Assembly: GCF_020524545.1 (NCBI RefSeq)
Contig: NZ_JAIVLG010000003.1
Location: 62,001 to 126,000, forward strand
Source: Microbacterium paraoxydans
GTDB taxonomy: Bacteria > Actinomycetota > Actinomycetes > Actinomycetales > Microbacteriaceae
Direction of reading: 5' to 3'
Length of the DNA stretch: 64,000 nucleotides
A program made the position numbers and the translations under genes. This document shows, piece by piece, positions 49,941 to 57,998 of the stretch. Below the pieces are notes generated by a model. The model was not told the DNA's origin, did no database searches, and saw nothing but the letters and a program-made list of their open reading frames with translations. How positions within the stretch are numbered: position 1 is the stretch's first letter; the number at the start of each line of letters is the position of its first letter.

Positions 49941-50780
49941 ATGGACGACATGTACGGTTCGGATGTGCTGGCGACCGGCTGGCGCGACCGCGGCGCGAAG
50001 CAGGTGCCGCAGGTCGCGGCGGAGACTGATCTGGTCGTGGAGGTCGCCGATGACGGGTTCTGTGGCGCGGTGACGCGCGTGCAGGCGGGAAACGTGGAGT
50101 TGGAGGACCGACGAGGACGTCGCCGGCTCTTCCCGCTCGGCGGGGGTTTCCTGATCGACGGTGCCCCCGTGCGTCTCGTGAGTCCGTCCGTCCACGCGCA
50201 GGGACGCCGACGGACGGCGTCCGGCTCCTTCGCCGTCGCCGACCAGCGGGCGCGTGTCGCCCTGCCCAGCCGCATCCTCGTGGAGGGCAAGCACGACGCC
50301 GAACTGGTGGAGAAGGTCTGGGGCGCGGATCTGCGCGTCGAGGGCGTCGTCGTCGAGTTCCTCCAGGGGATCGACCTCCTCGATGATCTGCTCGCCGCCG
50401 AGCCGCCCACGGCGACCCGACGTTACGGCGTGCTGGTGGACCACCTCGTGCCGGGATCGAAGGAGACCAGAGTCGCCGAGGCGATCGCGCGCGGTCCGCA
50501 CGGCCGGCACCTCCGTATCGTCGGGCATCCCTTCGTCGACGTCTGGCAGTGCGTGACGCCACGCGCCCTCGGTATCGCGAAGTGGCCGGAGATCCCGCGC
50601 GGCACCGACTGGAAGACGGGGATCTGCCGTGCGCTGGGCTGGCCGCACGAGACACCGGGCGATACCGGACGCGCGTGGCAGCACATCCTCTCCAAAGTCA
50701 CCACGTATCGGGATCTGGAGCCCGCGCTTCTCGGGCGCGTGGAGGAGCTCATCGACTTCGTGACCGTCCCGGCGAACTGA
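49941..50780 (+). CDS. DUF3097 family protein
   Basis: This 279-residue actinobacterial protein has the DUF3097 pattern: an N-terminal 'VLATGWRDRGAKQVPQVAAE' with a beta-barrel part (about 20-105), and a second half beginning 'SRILVEGKHDAELVEKVWG', similar to a TOPRIM glycine-glutamate segment. 'YGVLVDHLVPGSKETRVAE' holds the matching D-x-x aspartate region. The TOPRIM similarity hints at a nucleic-acid function, but none is established. It diverges from the TPM gene and precedes trmB. Confidence 0.82.
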   Translation: MDDMYGSDVLATGWRDRGAKQVPQVAAETDLVVEVADDGFCGAVTRVQAGNVELEDRRGRRRLFPLGGGFLIDGAPVRLVSPSVHAQGRRRTASGSFAVADQRARVALPSRILVEGKHDAELVEKVWGADLRVEGVVVEFLQGIDLLDDLLAAEPPTATRRYGVLVDHLVPGSKETRVAEAIARGPHGRHLRIVGHPFVDVWQCVTPRALGIAKWPEIPRGTDWKTGICRALGWPHETPGDTGRAWQHILSKVTTYRDLEPALLGRVEELIDFVTVPAN

Positions 50781-50834
50781 ACGCGCTGCGGCCCGCGAGC
50801 CGGTGGCGGCGGAGGCGGCGACTACCCTGGGATC

Positions 50835-51560
50835 ATGCCCGAACCCCGAACCTTCCGAGACGAGCCGGTGTCCTTCGTGCGCCGCAGCGGACGGATGTCC
50901 GAGGCGCAGGAACGCGCCTTCACCGAACTCGGTCCGCACTACCTGCTCGACGTCCCACGCGACGTCGCCTGGACCTCGGTGCACCCGGAGGCACGTCTCG
51001 ATCCCGTGGCGGAGTACGGTCGCGACGGCGACCTGTACGTCGAGATCGGATCGGGCCAGGGGCACGCGATCGTCGCCGCTGCCTCGTCCCGTCCGAGTGA
51101 CGACTTCCTCGCCGTCGAGGTGTTCCGCGCCGGGCTCGCCCGGACCATGCTCGATGCCGACCGTGAGGGCGCGCGCAATCTCCGCGTGGTCGAGGCGAAC
51201 GCGCCGGAGGTGCTGTCGTCGTATCTGCCCGAGGGGGCGGCGCGCGAGGTGTGGATCTTCTTCCCCGACCCCTGGCACAAGAAGAGGCACACCAAGCGGC
51301 GGCTCGTACGGCCGGGCTTCGGCGACACCGCGGCGAGAGCGCTGCGCGACGGCGGCCTGCTGCGGCTGGCGACTGACTGGGAGGACTACGCGCTGCAGAT
51401 GCGCGAGGTGCTCGATGCCGAACCGCTGTTCGAGCGTGCGTTCGACGGAGAGTGGGCAGAGCGTTTCGACGGTCGTGTCATGACGGCGTTCGAACGCAAG
51501 GGGATCGCCAAGGGGCGTGACATCCGCGATCTCGTCTACCGGCGCCGGATCCGCCCGTGA
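50835..51560 (+). CDS. trmB: tRNA (guanine-N7-)-methyltransferase
   Basis: This 241-residue SAM-dependent enzyme makes m7G46 in tRNA. The SAM loop is 'LYVEIGSGQGHAIVAAASS', and the TrmB signature 'WIFFPDPWHKKRHTKRR' is intact. The C-terminal 'ATDWEDYALQMREVLDA' and 'TAFERKGIAKGRDIRDLVY' complete the family pattern. Its stop overlaps the next GTG start. Confidence 0.95.
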   Translation: MPEPRTFRDEPVSFVRRSGRMSEAQERAFTELGPHYLLDVPRDVAWTSVHPEARLDPVAEYGRDGDLYVEIGSGQGHAIVAAASSRPSDDFLAVEVFRAGLARTMLDADREGARNLRVVEANAPEVLSSYLPEGAAREVWIFFPDPWHKKRHTKRRLVRPGFGDTAARALRDGGLLRLATDWEDYALQMREVLDAEPLFERAFDGEWAERFDGRVMTAFERKGIAKGRDIRDLVYRRRIRP

Positions 51561-52417
51561 CCGAGGTGCGGCGCGCGACGACGAGGTGGCCCGGCGTCGT
51601 GCCCGCCGGGCTCGTCTGCGCCGCCGCTCCGGCGTTCTTCGTGGCGGAGATCCCGTGGCTCGGTTGGGTGCTGCTCGCCCTGGGACTCGGAGCCGCCTGG
51701 ACGATCGAGCGCCGTCGTCAATACGACGGACCGGTCGTGAGCGCAGGAGAACAACGCCCTCCCTCGCTCGTGCGCGACCTCTCTCTGATCGCCGTCGGTC
51801 TGCTGATCGTGAGCGTCATCCCGCTGGCCGCCGAGCTGGACAACCTCGCGATGCTGCGCTTCACGCTGGCTCTCGGCGGCGCGGTGGCCGTGCCCTACCT
51901 CATCTCGCGTTTCGTGTACCGCGATCGTGCGATCAGCTTCCCGTGGCGAACGCATCGCCGATGGGGAGTGCTGCAGTGGGGGTGGCTGGTGGCCGTTCTC
52001 GTCCTCGGATGGCTGATCCTCCCGTTCTACTTCATCACCAGTGGTGTCTACCAGAACTGGCCCGTGGTCGACACTCCCGATCTCATCGCCCGGCTCTTCG
52101 TCGGGGTGGGTGCCGTCGGCATCTGGGACGAGCTGTTCTTCATCTGCACGGTGTTCGCTCTGCTGCGCCGCCATTTCCCGAACGTGATCGCGAATCTGCT
52201 GCAGGCCGTCGTGTTCGTCTCGTTCCTGTGGGAACTGGGGTACCGGGAATGGGGGCCGCTGCTCACGATCCCGTTCGCGCTCCTGCAGGGGTACATCTTC
52301 CTGCGCACGCATTCGCTCGCGTACGTGGTCACCGTGCACCTGCTGTTCGATGCCGTCGTGTTCGCGGTGCTCGTCCACGCACACAACCCGGGGCTGCTCC
52401 CGATCTTCCTGGTCTGA
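51557..52417 (+). CDS. CPBP-like intramembrane protein with degenerate active site
   Basis: This 286-residue polytopic membrane protein has about eight helices. The C-terminal half resembles the CPBP/Rce1 intramembrane protease family. Motif 1, normally E-E-x3-R, is 'WDELFFICTVFALLRR' (Asp-Glu, arginine moved). Motif 2 (F-x3-H) is 'VVFVSFLWELGYREW' without histidine, and motif 3 'VTVHLLFDAVVF' is near normal. Proteolysis is therefore doubtful. The GTG start overlaps trmB. Confidence 0.6.
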   Translation: MTEVRRATTRWPGVVPAGLVCAAAPAFFVAEIPWLGWVLLALGLGAAWTIERRRQYDGPVVSAGEQRPPSLVRDLSLIAVGLLIVSVIPLAAELDNLAMLRFTLALGGAVAVPYLISRFVYRDRAISFPWRTHRRWGVLQWGWLVAVLVLGWLILPFYFITSGVYQNWPVVDTPDLIARLFVGVGAVGIWDELFFICTVFALLRRHFPNVIANLLQAVVFVSFLWELGYREWGPLLTIPFALLQGYIFLRTHSLAYVVTVHLLFDAVVFAVLVHAHNPGLLPIFLV

Positions 52418-52475
52418 GCGCGCTCCCGCGCGGCCTCGGCTTGCCGCGCGAGCCTGCGAACGAGAGAATCAGCCC

Positions 52476-52868
52476 ATGCTGATCGTCGGTCTCGTCCTCG
52501 CCGCAGCCGCTGCTGCGTTCCACGTGTTCATCTTCGCGCTCGAGTCGCTGAGGTGGACCGAGCCGGAGACGAGGAAGATCTTCGGCGTCGCCAGCGAGGC
52601 GGACGCCGTCACGATGAAGCAACTCGCCTTCAACCAGGGCTTCTACAACCTCTTCCTGGCGCTGACCACGTTGCTCGGCATCGGTCTCGTGATCGTGGGA
52701 GCGGAGACGGTCGGTCTGACGCTGGTGTTCGCGGGCACGGCCATGATGCTCGCCGCCGCGCTCGTGCTGGTGCTCGCGGACCGCACGAAGGCTCGTGCCG
52801 CGACGATGCAGGGGGCGCTGCCGCTGCTCGCCGTGATCGTGACGGCGGTCGGCGTCTCGATCTCCTGA
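52476..52868 (+). CDS. DUF1304 family membrane protein
   Basis: This 130-residue protein has four membrane helices and the DUF1304 blocks 'FHVFIFALESLRWTEPETRK', then 'MKQLAFNQGFYNLFLALTTL'. The function is unknown. The family is widespread as a stand-alone small membrane protein. The ATG at 52476 gives the usual length. The next gene starts 54 bases later on the same strand. Confidence 0.85.
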   Translation: MLIVGLVLAAAAAAFHVFIFALESLRWTEPETRKIFGVASEADAVTMKQLAFNQGFYNLFLALTTLLGIGLVIVGAETVGLTLVFAGTAMMLAAALVLVLADRTKARAATMQGALPLLAVIVTAVGVSIS

Positions 52869-52922
52869 CTCGTGCCCCGGGGACGGGGTGACAGGCGCTC
52901 TCCCACCCGGCACACTCGATTC

Positions 52923-53999
52923 ATGGCCGACTGGGTGCTGCACGTGGACATGGATCAGTTCATCGCCGCGGTCGAGGTGCTGCGACGGCCCGAGCTCGCG
53001 GGACGCCCGGTGATCGTGGGGGGCCGCGGTGATCCCACTGAGCGAGCCGTTGTCTCGACGGCGTCGTACGAAGCGCGGGCCTTCGGCATCGGGTCGGGGA
53101 TGCCGCTGAAGATCGCGGCGCGCAAGGCACCCGAGGACGCCGTGTTCCTCCCGGTCGACCACCACGCGTACGAGATCGCGTCCGCGGAGGTGATGGCCGC
53201 GCTTCGTGCGCTGCCGGAGGTCGTGCTGGAGATCGTCGGATGGGACGAGTGCTTCCTCGGTGTCACCACGGACGACCCCGAGGGCGTGGCGCGGGCTGCC
53301 CAGGAGGCGGTGCGTGAGGCGACGGAACTGCACTGCTCGGTCGGCATCGGCGACAACAAGGTGCGCGCCAAGATCGCGACGGAGTTCGGCAAACCTCGAG
53401 GGATCTTCCGACTCACCGAAGCGAACTGGTTCGAGGTCATGGGCGACAAACCGACCAGAGACCTCTGGGGAGTCGGGTCGAAGGTGCAGAAGCGTCTGGC
53501 TGCGCACGGCATCTCGACCGTCCGGGAACTCGCGGATGCCGACGAGGCGGTTCTCGTCGAGGAGTTCGGGCCGCGGATGGGGGTCTGGTACCACGGACTC
53601 GGATCAGGGCGCGGGCCCGCCGTCGTCGATGACACGCCATGGGTCGCTCGAAGCCACAGCCGGGAGACGACCTACCAGCAGAACCTCACGACGCCGGACC
53701 AGATCGAGCGAGCGGTCCACGAACTCGCCGTCCACGCCTTCGACGACTGCGCCGCCGAAGGGAGGCCGGTCGTCCGGGTGCATCTGAAGGTGCGGTACGC
53801 GCCCTTCGAGACGAAGACGCTCGGACGAAAGCTGCCGGAGCCGACCGAGGACCCGGCAGTATTCGTCGCGGCGGCTCTCGAGCTTGCGGCATCTCTCGAT
53901 GCCGAGCGCGAGGTCCGTCTTCTCGGTGTGCGGGCGGAGATGACGATGCCTGACGGCGCGGACGGCGCCGAACGCACGCCGGTCCGGGGGAGGATCTGA
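52923..53999 (+). CDS. dinB: Y-family DNA polymerase, DinB2-like, with Ile at the steric gate
   Basis: This 358-residue translesion polymerase has metal-binding Asp9 and Asp11 in 'VLHVDMDQFIAAVEVL' and Asp108/Glu109 in 'VGWDECFLGV'. The little-finger part continues through 'LGRKLPEPTEDPAVFVAA'. The residue that normally blocks ribonucleotides (Phe or Tyr two after D-M-D-x) is Ile14. Mycobacterial DinB2 has leucine there and is known to use ribonucleotides readily. The sequence therefore suggests a DinB2-type enzyme rather than a DinB1. The usual C-terminal beta-clamp motif (Q-L-x-L-F) is not seen in the last residues. Confidence 0.88.
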   Translation: MADWVLHVDMDQFIAAVEVLRRPELAGRPVIVGGRGDPTERAVVSTASYEARAFGIGSGMPLKIAARKAPEDAVFLPVDHHAYEIASAEVMAALRALPEVVLEIVGWDECFLGVTTDDPEGVARAAQEAVREATELHCSVGIGDNKVRAKIATEFGKPRGIFRLTEANWFEVMGDKPTRDLWGVGSKVQKRLAAHGISTVRELADADEAVLVEEFGPRMGVWYHGLGSGRGPAVVDDTPWVARSHSRETTYQQNLTTPDQIERAVHELAVHAFDDCAAEGRPVVRVHLKVRYAPFETKTLGRKLPEPTEDPAVFVAAALELAASLDAEREVRLLGVRAEMTMPDGADGAERTPVRGRI

Positions 54000-54025
54000 C
54001 TCCGCCGCCGAACACGCGGGCGTGA

Positions 54026-55003
54026 TCAGAAGCGCAACAGCACCTTGCCGACGCGCCCGGGGGTGTTGCTCGCCTGCACCGCCGCGCGGATGTCTCCCGC
54101 GTCGAAGATTCCCGAAACGGGAAGCGTCAGGCTGCCGTCGCCGACGCGCTGGATCAGTTCACCGAACAGTTCGCCGCGGACGGTCGGGTCGAGCTGCGGA
54201 ATGACCTTGCTTCCCCAGAAGCCCTTCACCGTCGCCTGCTTGAAGATCACGTCGGAGGAGGCGATCTCCATGATCGGGGAGTTCATCGCCCCGAAGGCGA
54301 CGAGGGTGCCTCTCTCAGTGAGGAGGGACAGGACATCGCCCGCGGAGGCGCCCCCGACCGAGTCCACGCCGGCGACGATGGGCGCTCCACCGGTGAGGTG
54401 CGCGACCTGCTCCCGCCAGTCGTCCTGATCGGTGGCGACCACGTCTTCGATGCCCTGCTCCCGCAGCTCCTCGACCCCTGCTCCCCGACGGACGAGGCCG
54501 AGAACGCGGACACCTCGGGCGGCCCCGAGCTGGGCGAGCATCCGACCGACAGCGCCGTTCGCCGCGTTCTGCACGATCCACTGGCCCGGCTCCACATCGA
54601 GGAAGCGCAGCAGAGCGATCGTGCTGAACGGCATCGAGACCAACTGTGCGGCGCTCTCGTCCGAGAGCGAGTCGGGGACCGGGATGAGGCCGGCGGCGTC
54701 CGCGAGGAAGTACTCCGCCCACGCGCCGAACGTGCCTCCCGTGGCGACCCGCTGCCCGACGACGAGACCGGCGACGCCGGCCCCGAGCGCATCCACGACG
54801 CCGAGCGCCTCGGTGCCGGACGCAGCGGGGAGCTCGGGTGTGAAGCCGTAGGTGCCGCGGACCGTCCAGAGATCGTGGTTGTGGATGGGGGAGAGCACCG
54901 TCCGGAGGCGGACCTGGCCCGCGCCCGGTTCCGGGAGGGGCCGGTCTTCGATCCCGAGGACCTGCTCGGGTTCGCCGAACGTGTGGTGGATGAGTGCGCG
55001 CAT
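54026..55003 (-). CDS. NADPH:quinone reductase-like zinc-free MDR oxidoreductase
   Basis: This 325-residue MDR protein is of the quinone oxidoreductase type. The N-terminal domain has 'VLSPIHNHDLWTVRGTYGF' and 'LPAASGTEALGVVDALGAGV'. The Rossmann part has 'IVQNAANGAVGRMLAQLGAA'. No structural zinc-binding cysteine cluster is visible. I chose the ATG at 55003. The gene follows an OhrR/MarR-type regulator by 26 bases on the same strand, so it may respond to quinones or organic peroxides. Confidence 0.85.
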   Translation of the reverse strand: MRALIHHTFGEPEQVLGIEDRPLPEPGAGQVRLRTVLSPIHNHDLWTVRGTYGFTPELPAASGTEALGVVDALGAGVAGLVVGQRVATGGTFGAWAEYFLADAAGLIPVPDSLSDESAAQLVSMPFSTIALLRFLDVEPGQWIVQNAANGAVGRMLAQLGAARGVRVLGLVRRGAGVEELREQGIEDVVATDQDDWREQVAHLTGGAPIVAGVDSVGGASAGDVLSLLTERGTLVAFGAMNSPIMEIASSDVIFKQATVKGFWGSKVIPQLDPTVRGELFGELIQRVGDGSLTLPVSGIFDAGDIRAAVQASNTPGRVGKVLLRF

Positions 55004-55029
55004 GGGGTTCCGTTCGTGAGGGAGTGAAT

Positions 55030-55488
55030 TCAACGTGGGTCGTGCGTGTCGGCGAGGCCGGCGGTCACCCGCTGGAGCCGGTCGGTGATGTCCCGCAACT
55101 CGGTGATGAGTTCGCGACGGTGGTCACCGTCCCGGAGGCCGGCGGCGTCGGCGACGGCGGCGTGAACGGGGGCGACCTCGTCGCGGAGGCCGTTCCCCCT
55201 CTCGGTGAGCCTCACCGTCACGACGCGTTCATCGCTCCGGCTGCGGGATCGTTCCACGAGACCGGCCTGTTCGAGGCGTCGCACGAGAGGGGAGAGGGTG
55301 CCCGAGTCGAGGCGCATCACCTCCCCGAGCGACCCGACGGTCTGCTCGCCGTCGATCCACAGTGCCGCCAGTACCAAGTACTGCGGGTAGGTGAGCCCCC
55401 ACGGGGCGAGCAGCGTCCGATACGCCTGAGTGGTGGCGCGTGCGGCGGAATACAGGGAGAAGCACACCATCTCGTCGGTCATGGCCAT
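55030..55488 (-). CDS. OhrR-type MarR family redox regulator
   Basis: This 152-residue winged-helix repressor begins with 'MTDEMVCFSLYSAARATTQA' and 'YRTLLAPWGLTYPQYLVLAA', the sequence hallmark of OhrR. Its single N-terminal cysteine (Cys9 of this start) is the peroxide sensor. The wing is 'RSRSRSDERVVTVRLTERG'. The start could be either of two ATGs (55488 or 55482). Palindromic sequence at 55504-55523, just upstream, should be its own operator. It heads a two-gene unit with the quinone reductase and diverges from a SulP transporter. Confidence 0.85.
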   Translation of the reverse strand: MAMTDEMVCFSLYSAARATTQAYRTLLAPWGLTYPQYLVLAALWIDGEQTVGSLGEVMRLDSGTLSPLVRRLEQAGLVERSRSRSDERVVTVRLTERGNGLRDEVAPVHAAVADAAGLRDGDHRRELITELRDITDRLQRVTAGLADTHDPR

Positions 55489-55503
55489 GCATGAATGATG
55501 GCA

Positions 55504-55523
55504 CACAATTAGGTTGTGCACAA
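55504..55523. promoter_or_regulatory. Candidate OhrR/MarR operator
   Basis: CACAA (55504-55508), TTGTG (55514-55518) and CACAA (55519-55523) make two overlapping inverted repeats, including the perfect palindrome TTGTGCACAA. It lies 16 bases before the regulator start and between two divergent genes. Confidence 0.55.
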
Positions 55524-55647
55524 TTTAACCGGAAGGGCATCCATGCCTCACCACGATGGGCCACCCGCGCGGGGTGAGGGGGTCCACAGCCGGGGAACCG
55601 GGCCCAGTACCCTCGATCGAACCGACAGCCGGAGGCAGGTGAGCCCA

Positions 55648-57276
55648 GTGAGAAGACCGCCGTGGTTCTTCAGCACGCTCGAGGGCTACCAGCGCCGCGC
55701 GATCACGCGCGACGTCGTCGCGGGTCTCTCGGCGGGCGCGGTGGTGATCCCGCAGGCGATGGCGTACGCGACGATCGCCGACCTCCCCGTGCAGGTGGGC
55801 TTGTACACCTGCATCCTGCCGATGTTCGTCTATGCGATCCTCGGCGGCAGCCGCGCGATGAGCGTCTCCACGACATCGACGATCGCGACTCTCACCGCGA
55901 CGACCCTCGTATCAGCGGGCGTGGCAGCGTCGTCTGATGATGCGATCGGCTCCCTCATGATGCTCACGTTGCTGGTCGGGGTGATTCTCCTGGTCGCGCG
56001 GCTGTGCCGACTCGGCTCACTCGTGGAGAACATCAGCGGCGCGACGGTTCTCGGGCTCAAGATCGGCGTCGGGGCGACCGTCGCGGTGGGGCAGTTGCCG
56101 AAGCTGCTGGGCCAGAGCGACGACTTCACCGGCCACGGGTTCTTCCGCTCGCTTGCCGCCGTCGCGCAGGCGCTCGACAGCGTGAGCTGGCCGACAGTAG
56201 CCCTGTCGATCGGCTCGATCGCCATGCTGGTCATCCTGAGAAGGGTCGCCCCGAAGGTCCCGGGAACGCTCGTCGTCGTGGTCGGCGGCATACTTCTCGT
56301 CTGGCTCGCGGGCATCGATGAGTTCGGAGTGCGCCTGATCGCCTCGGTCCCCGGCGGCCTCCCCGTTCCCGGTGCTCCCGACTTCACCCGCATACCGGCG
56401 CTGTTCCCCGGTGCTCTCGCGATCGCGGTCATGGCGTTCCTCGAGTCGGCAGCTGTCGCTCGGACCCTTCGCGCAGTGACCGACCCGCAGATCGACAGTG
56501 ACCAGGAGCTCTTGGCCGCCGGTGCCGCGAACGCGGTCGCCGCGTTCTTCGGCACGATGCCTGCGGCAGGCGGATTCTCACAGAGCGCGGTGAATCAGAG
56601 CGCAGGCGCCAGGTCGCAGCTGGCCACGGTCGTCACGGTGGTGCTCGCCATCCTCGTGTCGTTGTTCTTCGGTCCCGTCCTCAGCCTGCTGCCCGAGGCA
56701 ACCTTGGCGGCGATGGTCTTCGTCGCGGTCGCCGGACTCATCAACATCCCGGAGCTGGTGCGGTGGGCCCGGATCAGCCGGGTGGACTTCTGGGTCGCGC
56801 TGTCCGTCGCGCTCCTCGGCCTCACGGCGGGCCTGCTCCCGGCGGTCGCGGTCGGAGTCGTCGTCACGCTGATCCTCGTGCTGCGCGAGCTGAACGTGCC
56901 CAAAGTGCGCGTGGTGGGTGCGAGCGCCGGCGTGCTCGGCGTCCACCTCGAACGCGGTCTCTACACGGCCAACGCGCTGGCGAACGAGCGCAAGCTCCTC
57001 GAGATCGTCGATGGCGAGACCGTCCCCGTCTGGGCGCTCGTACTCGGGATGAGACAGCAGGAGGTCATGACGGTCACGGTGCTCGACGCCCTCGAAGACC
57101 TCGACCGGGAGCTCGCGCAGCGCGGCGTGGTCCTGCACCTTGCCGCCCTTCCGGCGCCGGCGACGGCGGTTGCCGAACACTCTCCGTGGTTCATGGAGCT
57201 CTCCGGCACAGGGCGCGTGCATGCCTCTGTGCGGCAGGGCATGGAGTCAGCGGAGACCGGACCCGGAACGAGATGA
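55648..57276 (+). CDS. SulP family anion transporter
   Basis: This 542-residue transporter has the SulP opening 'TRDVVAGLSAGAVVIPQAMA', then 'YATIADLPVQVGLYTCILPM', about eleven to twelve helices, and a shortened, diverged C-terminal STAS-like region (about 415-520) with 'VPVWALVLGMRQQEVMTVTV'. Substrates of the family are sulfate, bicarbonate or dicarboxylates. I prefer the GTG at 55648 (preceded by AGGTGAG); frames from 55516 add non-homologous residues. It is divergent from the MarR-type gene. Confidence 0.82.
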   Translation: MRRPPWFFSTLEGYQRRAITRDVVAGLSAGAVVIPQAMAYATIADLPVQVGLYTCILPMFVYAILGGSRAMSVSTTSTIATLTATTLVSAGVAASSDDAIGSLMMLTLLVGVILLVARLCRLGSLVENISGATVLGLKIGVGATVAVGQLPKLLGQSDDFTGHGFFRSLAAVAQALDSVSWPTVALSIGSIAMLVILRRVAPKVPGTLVVVVGGILLVWLAGIDEFGVRLIASVPGGLPVPGAPDFTRIPALFPGALAIAVMAFLESAAVARTLRAVTDPQIDSDQELLAAGAANAVAAFFGTMPAAGGFSQSAVNQSAGARSQLATVVTVVLAILVSLFFGPVLSLLPEATLAAMVFVAVAGLINIPELVRWARISRVDFWVALSVALLGLTAGLLPAVAVGVVVTLILVLRELNVPKVRVVGASAGVLGVHLERGLYTANALANERKLLEIVDGETVPVWALVLGMRQQEVMTVTVLDALEDLDRELAQRGVVLHLAALPAPATAVAEHSPWFMELSGTGRVHASVRQGMESAETGPGTR

Positions 57277-57323
57277 CGGCAGTGGGGCGCAGGGGGCGAC
57301 CTCGCGTTGGCGTCACCTCCCGG

Positions 57324-57998
57324 TCAGAAGCTGCCGATGCCCTTTCCGATCATCGATGTCCCGAGCACGACGAACAACACGGCCATGATGACCGTGTTCT
57401 CGGAGGTGAGCCACGTGCTCAGTGCATTCAGCGGCGCACGAAGACGTTCCGCCGCGATCAGGTACCCGACCACCGGGACGAGCACGGTCGAAGACGCCAC
57501 GAGCACGTACACGATCACCACCAGGGTCGTCGAGCCCGCAGGGAGAGCCGCGACGCCGATGTCCGTGCCCGCACCGGCAGCCATCGTGAGGTTCTTGGGA
57601 TTGACGGCCGCGAGCATGAACCCCAGTCCGAACGCGACCGGGAAGGTGAACGTGTCGATGGCCTTCATCCATTTCGGGAGGGCGGCCTCTTCGCCCGGTT
57701 TCGGGCGCTTGCGCCACTGGACGAAGGCGAGAAGGAAGAGGAGGAGCCCGAGGACGAGCTGCACCGTGCCGCGGATCGGGCGGGACGCATCGGGATCGTG
57801 CTCCGGGAGAATCGAGAAGAGGAGGGAGAACACCGTCACGGCAACGACGATCCCGATCATCCAGCCGAGCAGGAAGCCCACGCTCGTGATCCGCGCTTTC
57901 GGCGAGAGCAGCATGAGGATCGCCGCGATGACCGGGATCGGACTGATCGCCACACCGAGAGCGAGTGGGAGGATCTCCCCGATGACGCTGCCCATCAT
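57324..57998 (-). CDS. GAP/LysE-like small membrane exporter
   Basis: This 224-residue protein has six membrane helices. It starts 'MMGSVIGEILPLALGVAISP', with 'IPVIAAILMLLSPKARITSV' following, and 'AVNPKNLTMAAGAGTDIG' mid-way. This pattern belongs to the GAP (Sap, sulfolipid-1-addressing protein) branch of the LysE superfamily, known from actinobacteria. The substrate is unknown. The ATG overlaps the stop of the upstream SulP gene (ATGA), so the two are one unit. Confidence 0.78.
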   Translation of the reverse strand: MMGSVIGEILPLALGVAISPIPVIAAILMLLSPKARITSVGFLLGWMIGIVVAVTVFSLLFSILPEHDPDASRPIRGTVQLVLGLLLFLLAFVQWRKRPKPGEEAALPKWMKAIDTFTFPVAFGLGFMLAAVNPKNLTMAAGAGTDIGVAALPAGSTTLVVIVYVLVASSTVLVPVVGYLIAAERLRAPLNALSTWLTSENTVIMAVLFVVLGTSMIGKGIGSF

